Of a stretch of 64,000 nucleotides of DNA, positions 1-8,758 are shown one piece after another. Numbering within the stretch: position 1 is the stretch's first letter; each line of letters opens with the position of its first letter. Source of the stretch: Burkholderia pyrrocinia (GTDB taxonomy: Bacteria > Pseudomonadota > Gammaproteobacteria > Burkholderiales > Burkholderiaceae). The stretch is from contig NZ_CP070979.1 in the NCBI RefSeq assembly GCF_018417535.1, positions 1 to 64,000 of the forward strand, read 5' to 3'. The translations under genes were made by a program, and so were the position numbers. The notes beneath the pieces were generated by a model, which saw only the letters and a list, made by a program, of their open reading frames with translations, was not told the origin of the DNA and did no database searches.

Positions 1-1848
1 GCGATTTTTGGCGGCCGCGCGTCGATGATCGAGCACGTGCAGCAGCTGTTTTCAGGCGACCGCGTCGTGAAGTCGCCGTTGATTCGTAACGACGGACTGA
101 TCCAGCGGGCCCGGGCGTTTCTCGACGGCAGCAACGCGACCGACCGCCTGTACCAGCGTGCGAAGGCGGCGATGCTGAAGGAGGCGCCGGACGAGTTCAC
201 GCTGCTGCGCGCCGTCGGGCCGCAAGCCGGCACCGTGTTCACGCGGGCGAGCGACCAGCCGCTCTCGCGCGGCGTGCCGGGCCTCTTCACGTTCGACGGC
301 TACCGCAATCTGTTCGACAAGCGACTGCCAGAATTCGTCCAGATCGCGCGCGACGACGATGCGTGGGTGATGGGTCGCTCGTATCTGGGCGAGGCTCAAA
401 AAAAAACGGCTGAGATCGTGAGCAATGCGACCGGGGTGGACGATGCACTGACGGATGCTGTCCGCCGCGAGTACCTGATGGAATACGCGCAGCAGTGGGA
501 CGCGTTTCTCAACGACATCCGGACGGTGAGCGGCACGAGCCTCGCATTCAACCTTCAGGTGCTGCGCAGCTTTGCGGCCCCCGACTCGCCGCTCGCGCGA
601 CTTGCCCGCGCGGCCGTGCATGAAACGACGCTCACGGCGCCGGTGACCGGGGCGGACGGTTCTTTTCTTCAGAAGGCGGCCGATCAGCTCAACCAGAAAG
701 CCGACAAGGTACTTGGCATCCGCGCATCGGAACGCGTCGAACGCGATCTCGTCGACAACCATTTCGCAGCGCTGCGCGAGGTCGTGACGGGCAACGCCGA
801 CTCGCAGGCTGGTGCTCAGGCGGCGGCCGCGCAGGCCGGAAGGACGGGCCTCGACGGCGTGGCCAACCTCGTGAACGATTACTACACGGCACTCACGGTT
901 TCCGACAACGCATTGTCGAACAACAGCATGCCGCCGGCGACCGACACGGGGGCGAAGCTCAAGATGACGGCCAACACGATGCCCGCGCCTTTCCGGGCAG
1001 TGCTGTTGCAACTCGCTGCAGACGGCTCCCGGGAAGTCAACCAGGGTATCGGCCAACTGCTGTCCCGGCAAATGCAAGCGGTCGTTGGCGACGCGTGTCG
1101 ACTCTCCATCGAGGGTAACTATCCGTTCTCGCCCGACAGCAAGCGCGACGTCAGCATCGACGACTTCACCCGTGTGTTCGCGCAAGGGGGCGTGATCGAT
1201 GATTTCTTCACGAAGACGCTGGCGCCGTTCGTCGACACGGCGGCGAAGCCGTGGCGCTACCGGACGCTGCCCGGCGCGACCGAGCCTGTCCAGGGGCCCG
1301 ATCTGGAGCCGTTCGAGCATGCGAAGGCGATTCGCGACGTCTTCTTCAATGATCCTGTCCACAAGCAGCTCACGTGGAAAGCCGATATCCGTATTCCGGA
1401 ACTGGATCCCACGATCACAAGCCTGTCGCTCGACATCGACGGCCAGAGCTCACTCTATCGGCATGGTCCGGTGGCACCTTTCACGGTGTCGTGGCCAGGG
1501 CCGCGTGGCGGCGCTCATACGGAGATCACGGCCAGTCCGCGCATTCGTCCGGATACGTCGACGATCGTGGCTGACGGACCGTGGGCGCTGATGCGGTTGC
1601 TCGGGAAGGGGCAGGTTGTCGAAACGGCCACGCCCGGCCGTACCCGCGTCGCGTTTGACTTCGATGGTCGCAAGGCGGTGCTTGACGTTGCGAGCACGGG
1701 AAGCGTGGCGAATCCGTTGACGAGCGATGTGCTGAAGACATTCCGCTGCCCGACCTCGATGCCGGTGTTCAACCTGTCCGATAGCGGACCGCCCCCTGGA
1801 TTGCCGCGCGGCGCGATGCCGGCGATCCCGGCAGGCGTTTCCCAATGA
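1..1848 (+). CDS. tssM: T6SS membrane-complex protein TssM (IcmF/VasK), C-terminal part
   Basis: The reading frame is open from the first base, so the gene starts upstream of the window; 615 residues of its C-terminal half are visible. TssM is the inner-membrane ATPase-like scaffold of the T6SS membrane complex, whose periplasmic C-terminus contacts the lipoprotein TssJ. The visible part has the helical periplasmic region followed by the beta-sandwich C-terminus typical of IcmF proteins: a stretch LTWKADIRIPELDP, then GPWALMRLLGKG, and a terminal FRCP motif at the usual place near the end. The gene is followed after 19 bp by tssL, as in many Burkholderia T6SS operons. No frameshift is seen. 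The identification is from family knowledge and the tssL neighbour; the ATP-binding N-terminus lies outside the window. Confidence 0.9.
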   Translation, partial: AIFGGRASMIEHVQQLFSGDRVVKSPLIRNDGLIQRARAFLDGSNATDRLYQRAKAAMLKEAPDEFTLLRAVGPQAGTVFTRASDQPLSRGVPGLFTFDGYRNLFDKRLPEFVQIARDDDAWVMGRSYLGEAQKKTAEIVSNATGVDDALTDAVRREYLMEYAQQWDAFLNDIRTVSGTSLAFNLQVLRSFAAPDSPLARLARAAVHETTLTAPVTGADGSFLQKAADQLNQKADKVLGIRASERVERDLVDNHFAALREVVTGNADSQAGAQAAAAQAGRTGLDGVANLVNDYYTALTVSDNALSNNSMPPATDTGAKLKMTANTMPAPFRAVLLQLAADGSREVNQGIGQLLSRQMQAVVGDACRLSIEGNYPFSPDSKRDVSIDDFTRVFAQGGVIDDFFTKTLAPFVDTAAKPWRYRTLPGATEPVQGPDLEPFEHAKAIRDVFFNDPVHKQLTWKADIRIPELDPTITSLSLDIDGQSSLYRHGPVAPFTVSWPGPRGGAHTEITASPRIRPDTSTIVADGPWALMRLLGKGQVVETATPGRTRVAFDFDGRKAVLDVASTGSVANPLTSDVLKTFRCPTSMPVFNLSDSGPPPGLPRGAMPAIPAGVSQ

Positions 1849-1867
1849 ACCGCGAGGAACCTGCACG

Positions 1868-3088
1868 GTGACGATTTCGACCGCCGATTCGAGGGATCAG
1901 GCCGGGTTGCCGGCGTCTCCGTCGTTTGCGGCGAGACTGAAAGCCGCGGAGCAAGCGGTCAATCCGTTGCTTGAATCCGCGCGGGTCTTGTTGCGCGCCC
2001 TGGCCAGTACACCCCGTTCACTGGACCCTGCAACTGTAGTGCATCGGCGGCAATGGCTGGAACGCGAGCTCAGGCTGTTCACGCGTGTCTGCAACGAACT
2101 GAAGCTTCGATCCGAGCACGTGGTCCGCGCGAGTTACTGCCTGTGCACTGCGCTCGATGAAGCAGCGATGAAGACGCGTTGGGGAAAGGGCGAGGTAGCA
2201 GGGGTTGACTGGCAGTCAAACAGTTTGGCGATTGCGTTGGGCCACGATCGGCAGGGCGGCGATCGGGTGTTCCGGTTGATCGACGATGCGATGGAGTGCC
2301 CACGCGAGCAACTCGACCTGATCGAGCTGTTTCAGAACCTCCTCGATCTCGGATTCCAGGGGCGCTACCGCTTTGCGAACGAAGGCGCGACGCGCTTGTT
2401 GAACATCCGCGAGCGTGTGCATGACGTCGTGATGACGAGTGGACTTGGTGTCGTTCGTGAGAGTGAACTTTTCCGACTACCCCGACACACGGTGGTTGAT
2501 CCGTGGGCGCGTCCCGCGCCGGTGCGGCGATCGTCTTGGTGGATTGCTGCCGGGCTGGTCGTTGCGTTGTCGCTGGCGGCGGCGGGATATGCCGCTGTGG
2601 GCCATTGGGTTGGCGGCACGCAGCCCGCTTCGGCGACGTCATCGCTAGATGCGCTGACGGAGCAGCTCGGATCGAGCCTGCGCGATGAACTTGCTGCCGG
2701 AAATGTCGATTTGAGCCGTGATGTAGCGAAGAACGCGCTGACGCTCAGATTCAATGGCATGTATGGGTCCGGCGACGTGACGGTGGCGCCGTGGTGGGCT
2801 TCCATGATGGCTTCGATTGGTCGGGCCATTGCCTCGTCGGCACCAACCGCCCACGTCCGTATCGCCGGCTACACCGACGCCATACCGGCGGGTACGACGC
2901 GTCAGGGTACCAATCAGGCGCTTTCAGAAGCTCGTGCTCGGCAGGTCGCGCAGATTCTCGTGGCGGCTGGCGTGCCGAACGAGCGCGTCAGCGTGGCAGG
3001 CCAGAGCGATGCCGATCCGCTGGCCGATAACGCCTCGAAGGAAGGACGCGCGAGAAACCGCCGCGTCGAAGTGACCGTATCGAATTGA
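1868..3088 (+). CDS. tssL: T6SS protein TssL (DotU) with C-terminal OmpA-like domain
   Basis: A 406-residue protein starting at GTG 1868, with a GAGGAA ribosome site just upstream. Residues about 20-200 form the helical cytoplasmic DotU domain. One transmembrane helix lies near 222-247 (WWIAAGLVVALSLAAAGY). A C-terminal OmpA/MotB-like domain (about 300-405) has the peptidoglycan-binding pattern HVRIAGYTDA ... NQALSEARA ... GRARNRRVEV. This is the extended TssL class that binds cell wall directly and so does not need the separate adaptor TagL. It anchors the T6SS membrane complex together with TssM upstream. It is the last T6SS gene visible; about 200 bp of unassigned sequence separates it from the next gene. 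Confidence 0.93.
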   Translation: MTISTADSRDQAGLPASPSFAARLKAAEQAVNPLLESARVLLRALASTPRSLDPATVVHRRQWLERELRLFTRVCNELKLRSEHVVRASYCLCTALDEAAMKTRWGKGEVAGVDWQSNSLAIALGHDRQGGDRVFRLIDDAMECPREQLDLIELFQNLLDLGFQGRYRFANEGATRLLNIRERVHDVVMTSGLGVVRESELFRLPRHTVVDPWARPAPVRRSSWWIAAGLVVALSLAAAGYAAVGHWVGGTQPASATSSLDALTEQLGSSLRDELAAGNVDLSRDVAKNALTLRFNGMYGSGDVTVAPWWASMMASIGRAIASSAPTAHVRIAGYTDAIPAGTTRQGTNQALSEARARQVAQILVAAGVPNERVSVAGQSDADPLADNASKEGRARNRRVEVTVSN

Positions 3089-3284
3089 TGCAGGAAGCCG
3101 CATGACATATTTCCCGGAGGAGGCCGGAGATGAAGGATGCGCAAGGCAGCTGAAATCGCCGAGAATCTGATTGCGCTGCTACATTGAGCATCGCCGTTCC
3201 CCTGAAAGAATTATGCGATCCGAAGTATCGTGCGTGCCCGCTGCTGCGGGGGAGGGCGTCGGTCGCGCGGCCTGACTTGCCCGA

Positions 3285-3950
3285 CTACGCCTCAAGCACC
3301 CCCAGATCCCGCGGCAACATCCGCTTGAACATCGCGAGGATCTGCCGCGCCGCCTTCGGCGGCAGCGTGATCGCGTGCCGCACGGCCGCCGCGATCTGGA
3401 TCATCATCAGCTCCGCGAACGCGCTGCGCTGTGCACGCGTCGTGTCGGGCGCCACTTGTGCCAACGCATCCGCGAACAGCCCGGCCAGAAACTCGCCGTC
3501 CGCCCGGTCGAGCTCCTGCAGCGCGCGGTCCGCCTGCGTGGCCCGCCAGATGTCGCGCATCAGCGGCTCGTCGACGAACATCCGGTAGTAGCTGTCCGTG
3601 ATGCGTGCGAGCGTGCCGTGCAGGTCGTCGAGCGTCTTCATCGCGGCCAGGTCGCGCCGCACGCAGTCGTGGCCGACCGCGTTGTAGCGCTCCGCGAGCG
3701 TGCCGATCACGGCCGCCTTGTCCGGAAAGTACTGGTACAGCGAACCGAACGAGATGCCCGTGCGTTCGACGATGTCGCTCATCCGGAACGCGTCGCAGCC
3801 TTTCTCGATCATCACTTCCGATGCGCACGCGAGGATGCGCTCGAACCGCTCGCGGCTGCGCTGCTGCGTCGGCACGAGCCGCGCGCGCGCCGGCACGTCC
3901 GCTGCCGCCGCTTCGGGCTCGTCGTTCTGCCCCGATTTTTGTCGGCCCAT
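3285..3950 (-). CDS. TetR-family transcriptional repressor
   Basis: A 221-residue protein with an N-terminal TetR helix-turn-helix near residues 30-80 (RERFERILACASEVM ... MSDIVERTGISFGSLYQYFPDKAAV) and a variable all-helical ligand domain after it. It is transcribed divergently from the NmrA-like gene at 4045. The 94-bp gap carries two near-identical inverted repeats of the pattern CGAGA-N3-TMTCG, the likely operators. The usual logic is repression of itself and of the divergent oxidoreductase/DUF1772 operon until a small molecule binds. The ligand is unknown. The start codon follows the ATG that gives normal N-terminal spacing to the helix-turn-helix. Confidence 0.9.
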   Translation of the reverse strand: MGRQKSGQNDEPEAAAADVPARARLVPTQQRSRERFERILACASEVMIEKGCDAFRMSDIVERTGISFGSLYQYFPDKAAVIGTLAERYNAVGHDCVRRDLAAMKTLDDLHGTLARITDSYYRMFVDEPLMRDIWRATQADRALQELDRADGEFLAGLFADALAQVAPDTTRAQRSAFAELMMIQIAAAVRHAITLPPKAARQILAMFKRMLPRDLGVLEA

Positions 3951-3982
3951 ACCGCCTCCGGAAAAACTTGACCTTGCTAATG

Positions 3983-4021
3983 CGAGAGTCTATCGTGTTT
4001 TTGAAACGCGAGACATTCTCG
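3983..4021. promoter_or_regulatory. Tandem TetR-type operators between divergent genes
   Basis: Two 13-bp inverted repeats, CGAGA-GTC-TATCG at 3983-3995 and CGAGA-CAT-TCTCG at 4009-4021, are repeated in the same orientation 26 bp apart with similar flanks. They sit between the TetR gene and the NmrA gene and would cover both promoters. Binding by the neighbouring TetR protein is inferred. Confidence 0.65.
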
Positions 4022-4044
4022 TATTTTAACCAAAGGAGACGCAC

Positions 4045-4869
4045 ATGTCGGCACTTCCCATCCTCATCGTCGGCGGTTCGGGCAAGACGGGCACCCGCGT
4101 CGATGCACGGCTGCGCGCACGCGGCATCGCTACCCGGCCCGTGTCGCGCGCGTCGGCCGTCCGCTTCGACTGGACGGCGCCCGCAACCTGGCCCGCCGCG
4201 CTCGACGGCGTGTCGGCTGCGTACGTGACCTACCAGCCCGACCTGGCCGTCGAAGGCGCGGTGGACGCGATCGCCGCATTCGCGCGGCTCGCGCGTGAAT
4301 GCGGCGTCGAGCGCGTGGTGCTGCTGTCCGGGCGCGGCGAGCCCGGCGCGCAGGCGGCCGAGGCCGCGCTGCAGGCGTCGGGCGTGGGCTGGGGAGTGGT
4401 GCGCGCGAGCTGGTTCAACCAGAACTTCTCCGAGGGCTTCCTGCTCGACAGCGTGCTGGCCGGCGAAGTTGCGCTGCCGGCCGGTGCGGTGCGCGAGCCG
4501 TTCGTCGATGCGGACGACATCGCGGACGTGGCCGTGGCCGCGCTCATCGATGCGCGCTTCGCGAACCGCGTGATCGAGGTCACGGGCCCGCGCGCACTGA
4601 CGTTCGCGGAAGCCGTCGGCGAAATTGCGCGGGCCGCCGGCCGGCCGATCGCTTATCGCGAGATCCCGCCCGATGCATTCGTCGCGGGGCTGCGCGAGGT
4701 TGGCGTGCCGGAGTCGGTCATCGCACTGCTCGACGAACTGTTCGGCACGGTGCTCGACGGGCGCAACAGTGCGGTGGCGCATGGCATCGACGACACGCTC
4801 GGGCGACCGGCGCGCGATTTCGCCGACTACGCGCGTGCGACGGCCGCAACCGGCGTATGGAGCGCATGA
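4045..4869 (+). CDS. NmrA-like NAD(P)-binding oxidoreductase
   Basis: A 274-residue atypical short-chain dehydrogenase. The N-terminus has a Rossmann dinucleotide site (ILIVGGSGKTGTRV), followed by the NmrA/QorB-type fold with RVVLLSGRG and a SWFNQNFSEG segment typical of quinone-reductase-like NmrA proteins. No Tyr-x3-Lys catalytic pair is apparent, so it may act as a redox sensor or quinone reductase rather than a classical dehydrogenase. Ribosome site AAGGAGA lies 6 bp upstream of the ATG. It overlaps the next gene by ATGA, so the two are translationally coupled, and both are presumably controlled by the divergent TetR protein. The substrate is unknown. Confidence 0.87.
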   Translation: MSALPILIVGGSGKTGTRVDARLRARGIATRPVSRASAVRFDWTAPATWPAALDGVSAAYVTYQPDLAVEGAVDAIAAFARLARECGVERVVLLSGRGEPGAQAAEAALQASGVGWGVVRASWFNQNFSEGFLLDSVLAGEVALPAGAVREPFVDADDIADVAVAALIDARFANRVIEVTGPRALTFAEAVGEIARAAGRPIAYREIPPDAFVAGLREVGVPESVIALLDELFGTVLDGRNSAVAHGIDDTLGRPARDFADYARATAATGVWSA

Positions 4870-5357
4870 CCATGATCGCGTTCGTGACTTCCGCATTGCT
4901 GTGGGGTTCGGCCATCGGCTGCGGGCTGCTGGCCGGCGTGTACTTCGCGTTCTCGACGTTCGTGATGACGTCGCTCGGACGGATCGCGCCGCAGGCCGGA
5001 GTGGCTGCGATGAACGCGATCAACGTCGACATCGTGCGTTCGCCGTTCATGCCGCTGTTCCTCGGCACGACGCTGATGGCGCTCGCGCTGGTCGTGATCG
5101 CGCTGTTCGATCGCGATCAGCCGGGTGCGATGGCGGCGATCGCGGGCGGCGTGCTCTATGTGTTCGGCATGTTCGCGGTGACGATGGCCGTCAACGTGCC
5201 GCTCAACGATGCGCTTGCCGCGGCCGATCCGGTCACTACGCACGGCGCGGCGCTGTGGGCGCGCTACGTGCACGACTGGACGATGTGGAATCACGTGCGC
5301 ACGGTGGCGTCGGCGGCCGCGTGCGTGTTTTTCATCGCGGGGATTGCGATGCGGTAG
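4866..5357 (+). CDS. DUF1772 (anthrone oxygenase-like) membrane protein
   Basis: A 163-residue integral membrane protein starting at the ATG inside the ATGA overlap with the upstream gene. Four hydrophobic segments are visible (near residues 5-30, 55-75, 85-105 and 140-160). The family signature includes an asparagine-rich loop (NVPLNDAL) and W..VRTVAS near the C-terminus, as in DUF1772 proteins related to fungal anthrone oxygenase. In bacteria these small proteins commonly sit beside NmrA-like reductases, as here. The reaction is not established. It belongs to the TetR-controlled two-gene operon. Confidence 0.85.
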   Translation: MTMIAFVTSALLWGSAIGCGLLAGVYFAFSTFVMTSLGRIAPQAGVAAMNAINVDIVRSPFMPLFLGTTLMALALVVIALFDRDQPGAMAAIAGGVLYVFGMFAVTMAVNVPLNDALAAADPVTTHGAALWARYVHDWTMWNHVRTVASAAACVFFIAGIAMR

Positions 5358-5375
5358 TGTCGCGCCGGACACGCG

Positions 5376-5637
5376 CTACGCATGGAATGCCGACGGCGAC
5401 ACGCCGGAATTCCGCTTGAATATCGCGGAGAACGCGCTCTGGTTGCTGTAGCCATGATCCGTCGCGACGGTCAGCACCTTCTCGCCATGCGCGAGGCGCT
5501 TGAGCGCGGTGCGCGCTCGGGCCGCATCGCCGTGCAGTTCGCGCGCGACTATACCGGGCGGCTCGCCGACGAAGACCACGCGGATGAATGCGCACCCACG
5601 CGGCGGGCAGCGTTCGGTCGTCCGATGCTTCAGCCAT
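5376..5637 (-). pseudogene. AraC-family regulator, C-terminal remnant
   Basis: Only the DNA-binding end of an AraC/XylS regulator survives. The second helix-turn-helix is clear (ALKRLAHGEKVLTVATDHGYSNQSAFSAIFKRNSG, split here across residues of one frame at 5376-5579). The preceding part of the first helix-turn-helix is in another frame (5580-5637). No effector domain is found upstream. It is therefore a frameshifted fragment, convergent with the DUF1772 gene. From 5640 to 5830 nothing recognisable is seen. Confidence 0.6.
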
Positions 5638-5833
5638 GGAACGGACTCTACGCCGTCACCGTGCTAACCGCGGGGAGCAGGTCACGTCACCCAAACTCCG
5701 TCGAATGCTTTGTGAGCCACGGTGCGTTATGCATCGTCATTGACGAAGCCCCGGGTTGACAGTGCCATCGCACGGTACTCCCTTGTTTCCTGCAGCGCTC
5801 TCCGCGCAAGTGCCGTGCTGGCCTCGCGAGGCC

Positions 5834-5875
5834 TGACAATCCCTGACGCTTTGCCGCCCGAATTACACTCAAAAT
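5834..5875 (+). promoter_or_regulatory. TGACA direct-repeat promoter element upstream of DUF805 gene
   Basis: TGACA at 5834-5838, spacer ATCCC, TGACG at 5844-5848, then 21 bp to CAAAAT (5870-5875) as a -10-like box. This is the weakest -10 of the set but has exactly the spacing found at the other copies. The DUF805 start codon is 130 bp downstream. Confidence 0.5.
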
Positions 5876-6004
5876 GCGCCGCGATACTCGCGTATCGAGA
5901 CAGTTTCTTCGTCTACGCAAACCGCAGACGTTCATGAGTGGTACTGGAACAGCACAAGACATCTTTAACCGCTGTTCGATTTGCTAAATAGAGGGGTTAG
6001 GTCA

Positions 6005-6376
6005 ATGGGATTCTTCGACGCCATCCGTTCCGCGTTTTCGAAATATGCAACTTTCGAGGGGCGTGCGCGGCGCTCCGAGTACTGGTATTTCTATTTGTTC
6101 ACCACGCTGGTCAATGTGGTCGCTCAGGTGGTTGGCATTGCTCTCAGCACGAAATTGCTGCCGATCCTGCTCATGTGCCTGATCCTTGTCGGAATCCTGC
6201 TCCCGAGCCTGGCTGTCTCCGTTCGACGGCTTCATGATATCGATCGATCCGGCTGGTCTATCCTGATCGCTCTTGTGCCTGTTATCGGCGGGATCATGCT
6301 GCTGATCTGGTCCTGTTCGCGAGGCACGATCGGGGTGAATCGGTTCGGGCCCGATCCAATCGATGCCGGCGCCTGA
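6005..6376 (+). CDS. DUF805 inner-membrane protein
   Basis: A 123-residue protein; ATG 6005 is chosen because the usual MGFFDAIRSAF start of the family begins there (an in-frame ATG at 5981 would add eight residues). It shows the DUF805 hallmarks: an amphipathic start, then FEGRARRSEYWYFYLF, hydrophobic helices, the RRLHDIDRSGWSIL motif and a C-terminal GVNRFGPDP tail. DUF805 proteins (YhaH/YhaI-like) are small inner-membrane proteins of unknown function, often linked to envelope stress. A TGACA direct-repeat element lies upstream. It is followed by unassigned sequence. Confidence 0.85.
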   Translation: MGFFDAIRSAFSKYATFEGRARRSEYWYFYLFTTLVNVVAQVVGIALSTKLLPILLMCLILVGILLPSLAVSVRRLHDIDRSGWSILIALVPVIGGIMLLIWSCSRGTIGVNRFGPDPIDAGA

Positions 6377-6411
6377 ACCCGGACCTTGTCTGATCCGGAT
6401 TCTGCGTAAGG

Positions 6412-6672
6412 TTGGAGCAATACTGCCAGCAGGCCGTCATCCGTGCTCGATTGCATCCGGATGGCGGCGTTCCGAATGGATTCTCGATGGCGCAGAAAGG
6501 CACCGACGGACCATTCGTCAATGGGCTCGGCGAGTGCGGGCTCGTGTCGCCGCAAGTCTGCAATGCCTTTGACGTGTTGGCGGCTTGCAGAAACATCGGC
6601 ACGGTGCGAACCCCGTTCTTGCCGGGCGTGAGGTCCGCTTCCATCGAGACGACGTCACGTTGTCGGCACTGA
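6412..6672 (+). other. Intergenic stretch with one unassigned 86-codon reading frame
   Basis: The 321-bp gap between the DUF805 gene and the next gene holds an 86-codon frame from ATG 6412. It contains phrases such as DGPFVNGLGECGLVSPQVC and LPGVRSASIETTSRC, which read like real protein but match no family I recognise. No good ribosome site precedes it. It could be a gene fragment of the same kind as its neighbours, or chance. Confidence 0.2.
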
Positions 6673-6697
6673 CAACCATTCGGAGGCGCGCGATCGC

Positions 6698-7384
6698 ATG
6701 CCTGAATTGAAAGCCTTTGCATTCGCAGTGATTGCGCTCGTGTGCACCAGCACCTGCGCCCGCACCAATACCGCCCCTGTCGCTTGTCCAGCCGACGCAC
6801 CGTTCCTGGCTGCAGAATCGCTGAAGAAGACAGAGCTCGAGCTTCGTGTTTTCAAGCGGTACTGCTATACGGACAAATCCGGCAGCTACGTCCTGGTACT
6901 TGCGGAAAAACAGGATCGCCCGTTTGTGCAAGAGACGCTGTCCTCGTTCGTGCGGGCCACGCTCTACAAGATCGGCAGCGACATGACGCTGACGCAGCAA
7001 TGGACCATCCGGGACTTCGCTGCGAAGGGCGAGGCTGGCGTCAACTTCCGCTCGAAACTCATCGAGGTCGTCGATCTCGATGGTGACGGGTTGTTCGAGC
7101 CTATCGTGGTCTATCAGTTCTTCAATTTCTCCCCGGACAAGGACGTTGACGCCAGCGACTACACGGGCCGCATCAAGATCGTCACCTTCCGTAAGGGCGA
7201 GAAGGTAACGATCCAGGCGATTACCGGTGAACTCGACAGAATGCGCAGAACGACGGCCAACAGCAACTACTTCGCATTGCCGAAGCCGGCACGCCAGTAT
7301 CTCGTCGACAAAATGGCCGCCATGTACAAAACCGGCCAATTCGGTTTCGACAACTCTTACGATTTCAAGCCCAGGAAGGAATAG
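6698..7384 (+). CDS. Secreted uncharacterised protein with calcium-loop-like DLDGDG motif
   Basis: A 228-residue protein with an N-terminal signal sequence (KAFAFAVIALVCTSTCA) that ends in an ...STC sequence, so it may be cleaved normally or lipidated. The mature part contains VVDLDGDGLFEPIVVYQF, a motif resembling the DxDxDG calcium-binding loop found in M949-type and FG-GAP-like secreted proteins. Enzymatic residues are not evident. The gene stands alone, followed by an ISAs1 transposase fragment. The function is unknown. Periplasmic or cell-surface location is inferred from the signal peptide. Confidence 0.7.
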   Translation: MPELKAFAFAVIALVCTSTCARTNTAPVACPADAPFLAAESLKKTELELRVFKRYCYTDKSGSYVLVLAEKQDRPFVQETLSSFVRATLYKIGSDMTLTQQWTIRDFAAKGEAGVNFRSKLIEVVDLDGDGLFEPIVVYQFFNFSPDKDVDASDYTGRIKIVTFRKGEKVTIQAITGELDRMRRTTANSNYFALPKPARQYLVDKMAAMYKTGQFGFDNSYDFKPRKE

Positions 7385-7399
7385 GCAACGGCACGAGTC

Positions 7400-7540
7400 G
7401 ATGAAGCACGTTTCGAACTGCTTTGAATTGAGCACCGCGAAACCCCGTTCGAAGGTGTCATGAGACGGGATGCCCTGTTCCAGAGGAATTTAGCGGCGCA
7501 GCCACTCTAGCTTGGCTTGGCCCCACATTTTCTGACATTG
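7400..7540 (-). pseudogene. ISAs1-family transposase fragment (N-terminal region)
   Basis: On the minus strand this stretch encodes pieces of the ISAs1 N-terminal consensus (WGQAKLEWLRR, then NSKQFETCF) in different frames, with frame breaks. It matches, base for base over most of its length, the corresponding part of the longer ISAs1 remnant at 8752-9393. No terminal inverted repeats are obvious. From 7541 to 8016 I see no gene; short frames there look like chance. Confidence 0.6.
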
Positions 7541-8016
7541 TTGATCGCGACACGCGATTAGACTGCGTGCATTCGCGTGCGTGGGAAACTGCCGCGCCTT
7601 GCTCTTCAACGATATCCGTGTGTGCACAGGAAAAGCGCGTCTGCGAAAAAAGTGAATCGAGTGGCTGCATCTAGACGGTAGCCGCTGACGAAGCCGCGCC
7701 GCATCTAGAGTTGCGGGGTGTAGAGAATATGGACTGCGTCGGATGCTGGATCCCGCGCCATGGACAGTCTTGCGAGCGCGGTGGTATCGCACGTAGGTGC
7801 TCGATCACTACGCGCAGTTGCATTGCTGTCTTGAGCGGACAGGACCAACAACAAGACTCGCGAGCCTTGCCGGACACGGCCCGACGCCAGGTCGCCAATA
7901 GATTTCGCACGATTCGGACAACTACCAAGAGATTCGAAATGTGCTCTTTGTGCCACACGCACAAATCGCTGCGCACAGATTTCGCCAGCAAACTTCCCTA
8001 AAAAAACAGAAGTGCG

Positions 8017-8559
8017 ATGAACAGAAGAATTACCGTGAATAGAAGAATTACCGTGGCCGGCTACGGCATTATTCTTGCCTGCACCCTCTTCGGAACATCG
8101 GTGCAATCGGCCCAACCAATACAAGTGCTGACGCTGGATCAATTCGATCAAATGGATAAAGCCGCCTCATCGTCCGTTGCTCGACGCGCGATCAGGCATC
8201 ACCGGCATGTGCACCGCGACGTGCTCGCCGATGCATCAAAGTCTGCGGCGCGGCCAGTTGACTCTCGCAAGGGCGAATCGGGAGACGTTATCGCAGCATT
8301 TGCTGGCGACGCATCAGCGAATGGACGTAGTGCGCCCTGTCGTCGCGGGAAGGCGGACGCATTCTCATCGGGTGTGGCGGCCGGGTTTTATCGTGTCAAT
8401 TCGGGAGATACGCTCACGCGCATCGCGACGGCGTTTGGTCAACAACCGAAGGACCTGAGGGACTGGAACAGCCTCACCCCCAACTCGCCGATTCAACCCG
8501 GTCAAGTGCTCAGGGTGGGGCCACCTGTCGAGGCGCGATCCCGCGGGCTGGCGCGCTGA
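8017..8559 (+). CDS. LysM-domain protein with signal sequence
   Basis: A 180-residue protein. The N-terminus MNRRITVNRRITV is a tandem 18-bp duplication, so a second in-frame start (GTG 8035) would give an almost identical protein without the extra six residues. A hydrophobic segment (AGYGIILACTLFGTSVQSA) serves as signal peptide. The middle is low-complexity and His/Arg/Ser rich. Residues about 128-172 form one LysM domain (YRVNSGDTLTRIATAFG ... NPIQPGQVL-like), which binds peptidoglycan. This suggests a periplasmic or cell-wall-associated role. No enzymatic domain is present. The neighbours are fragments, so no operon context is available. Confidence 0.75.
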   Translation: MNRRITVNRRITVAGYGIILACTLFGTSVQSAQPIQVLTLDQFDQMDKAASSSVARRAIRHHRHVHRDVLADASKSAARPVDSRKGESGDVIAAFAGDASANGRSAPCRRGKADAFSSGVAAGFYRVNSGDTLTRIATAFGQQPKDLRDWNSLTPNSPIQPGQVLRVGPPVEARSRGLAR

Positions 8560-8572
8560 ACGAGGCCGCTAA

Positions 8573-8758
8573 AAGACGCTGCGCTTTACCAGATTCGACT
8601 GGTTCCTGATTGCCGTTTTCTCGATCTTAGGAGGTGTGCTCGACGAGGTGTTGGCCGGCAGTATTGCCAGTACGGCCGGCGGTACACTGGTTGGCGCGTC
8701 GCTGAGCGCGATGTTTGCGGTTCCGACATTCCACGCGGTTGGCGTACCCGCCTCGTAA
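8573..8758 (+). other. Hydrophobic open frame without start codon
   Basis: Sixty-one codons open after a TAA, encoding a strongly hydrophobic run (RFDWFLIAVFSILGGVLDEV ... GGTLVGASLSAM) that ends at TAA 8756-8758, where the ISAs1 remnant begins. There is no ATG/GTG/TTG in a sensible place. It is probably the tail of a membrane-protein gene cut by the insertion, but no family was recognised. Confidence 0.25.

Noticed and set aside
3137..3187. A 16-codon frame after tssL (MRKAAEIAENLIALLH)
   Set aside because: Too short to support; the peptide looks plausible but nothing else marks it as a gene.
7711..8001. A 96-codon plus-strand frame between the ISAs1 fragment and the LysM gene
   Set aside because: No ribosome site, odd composition rich in Cys/Thr/Arg, and overlapping frames on the other strand of equal length.
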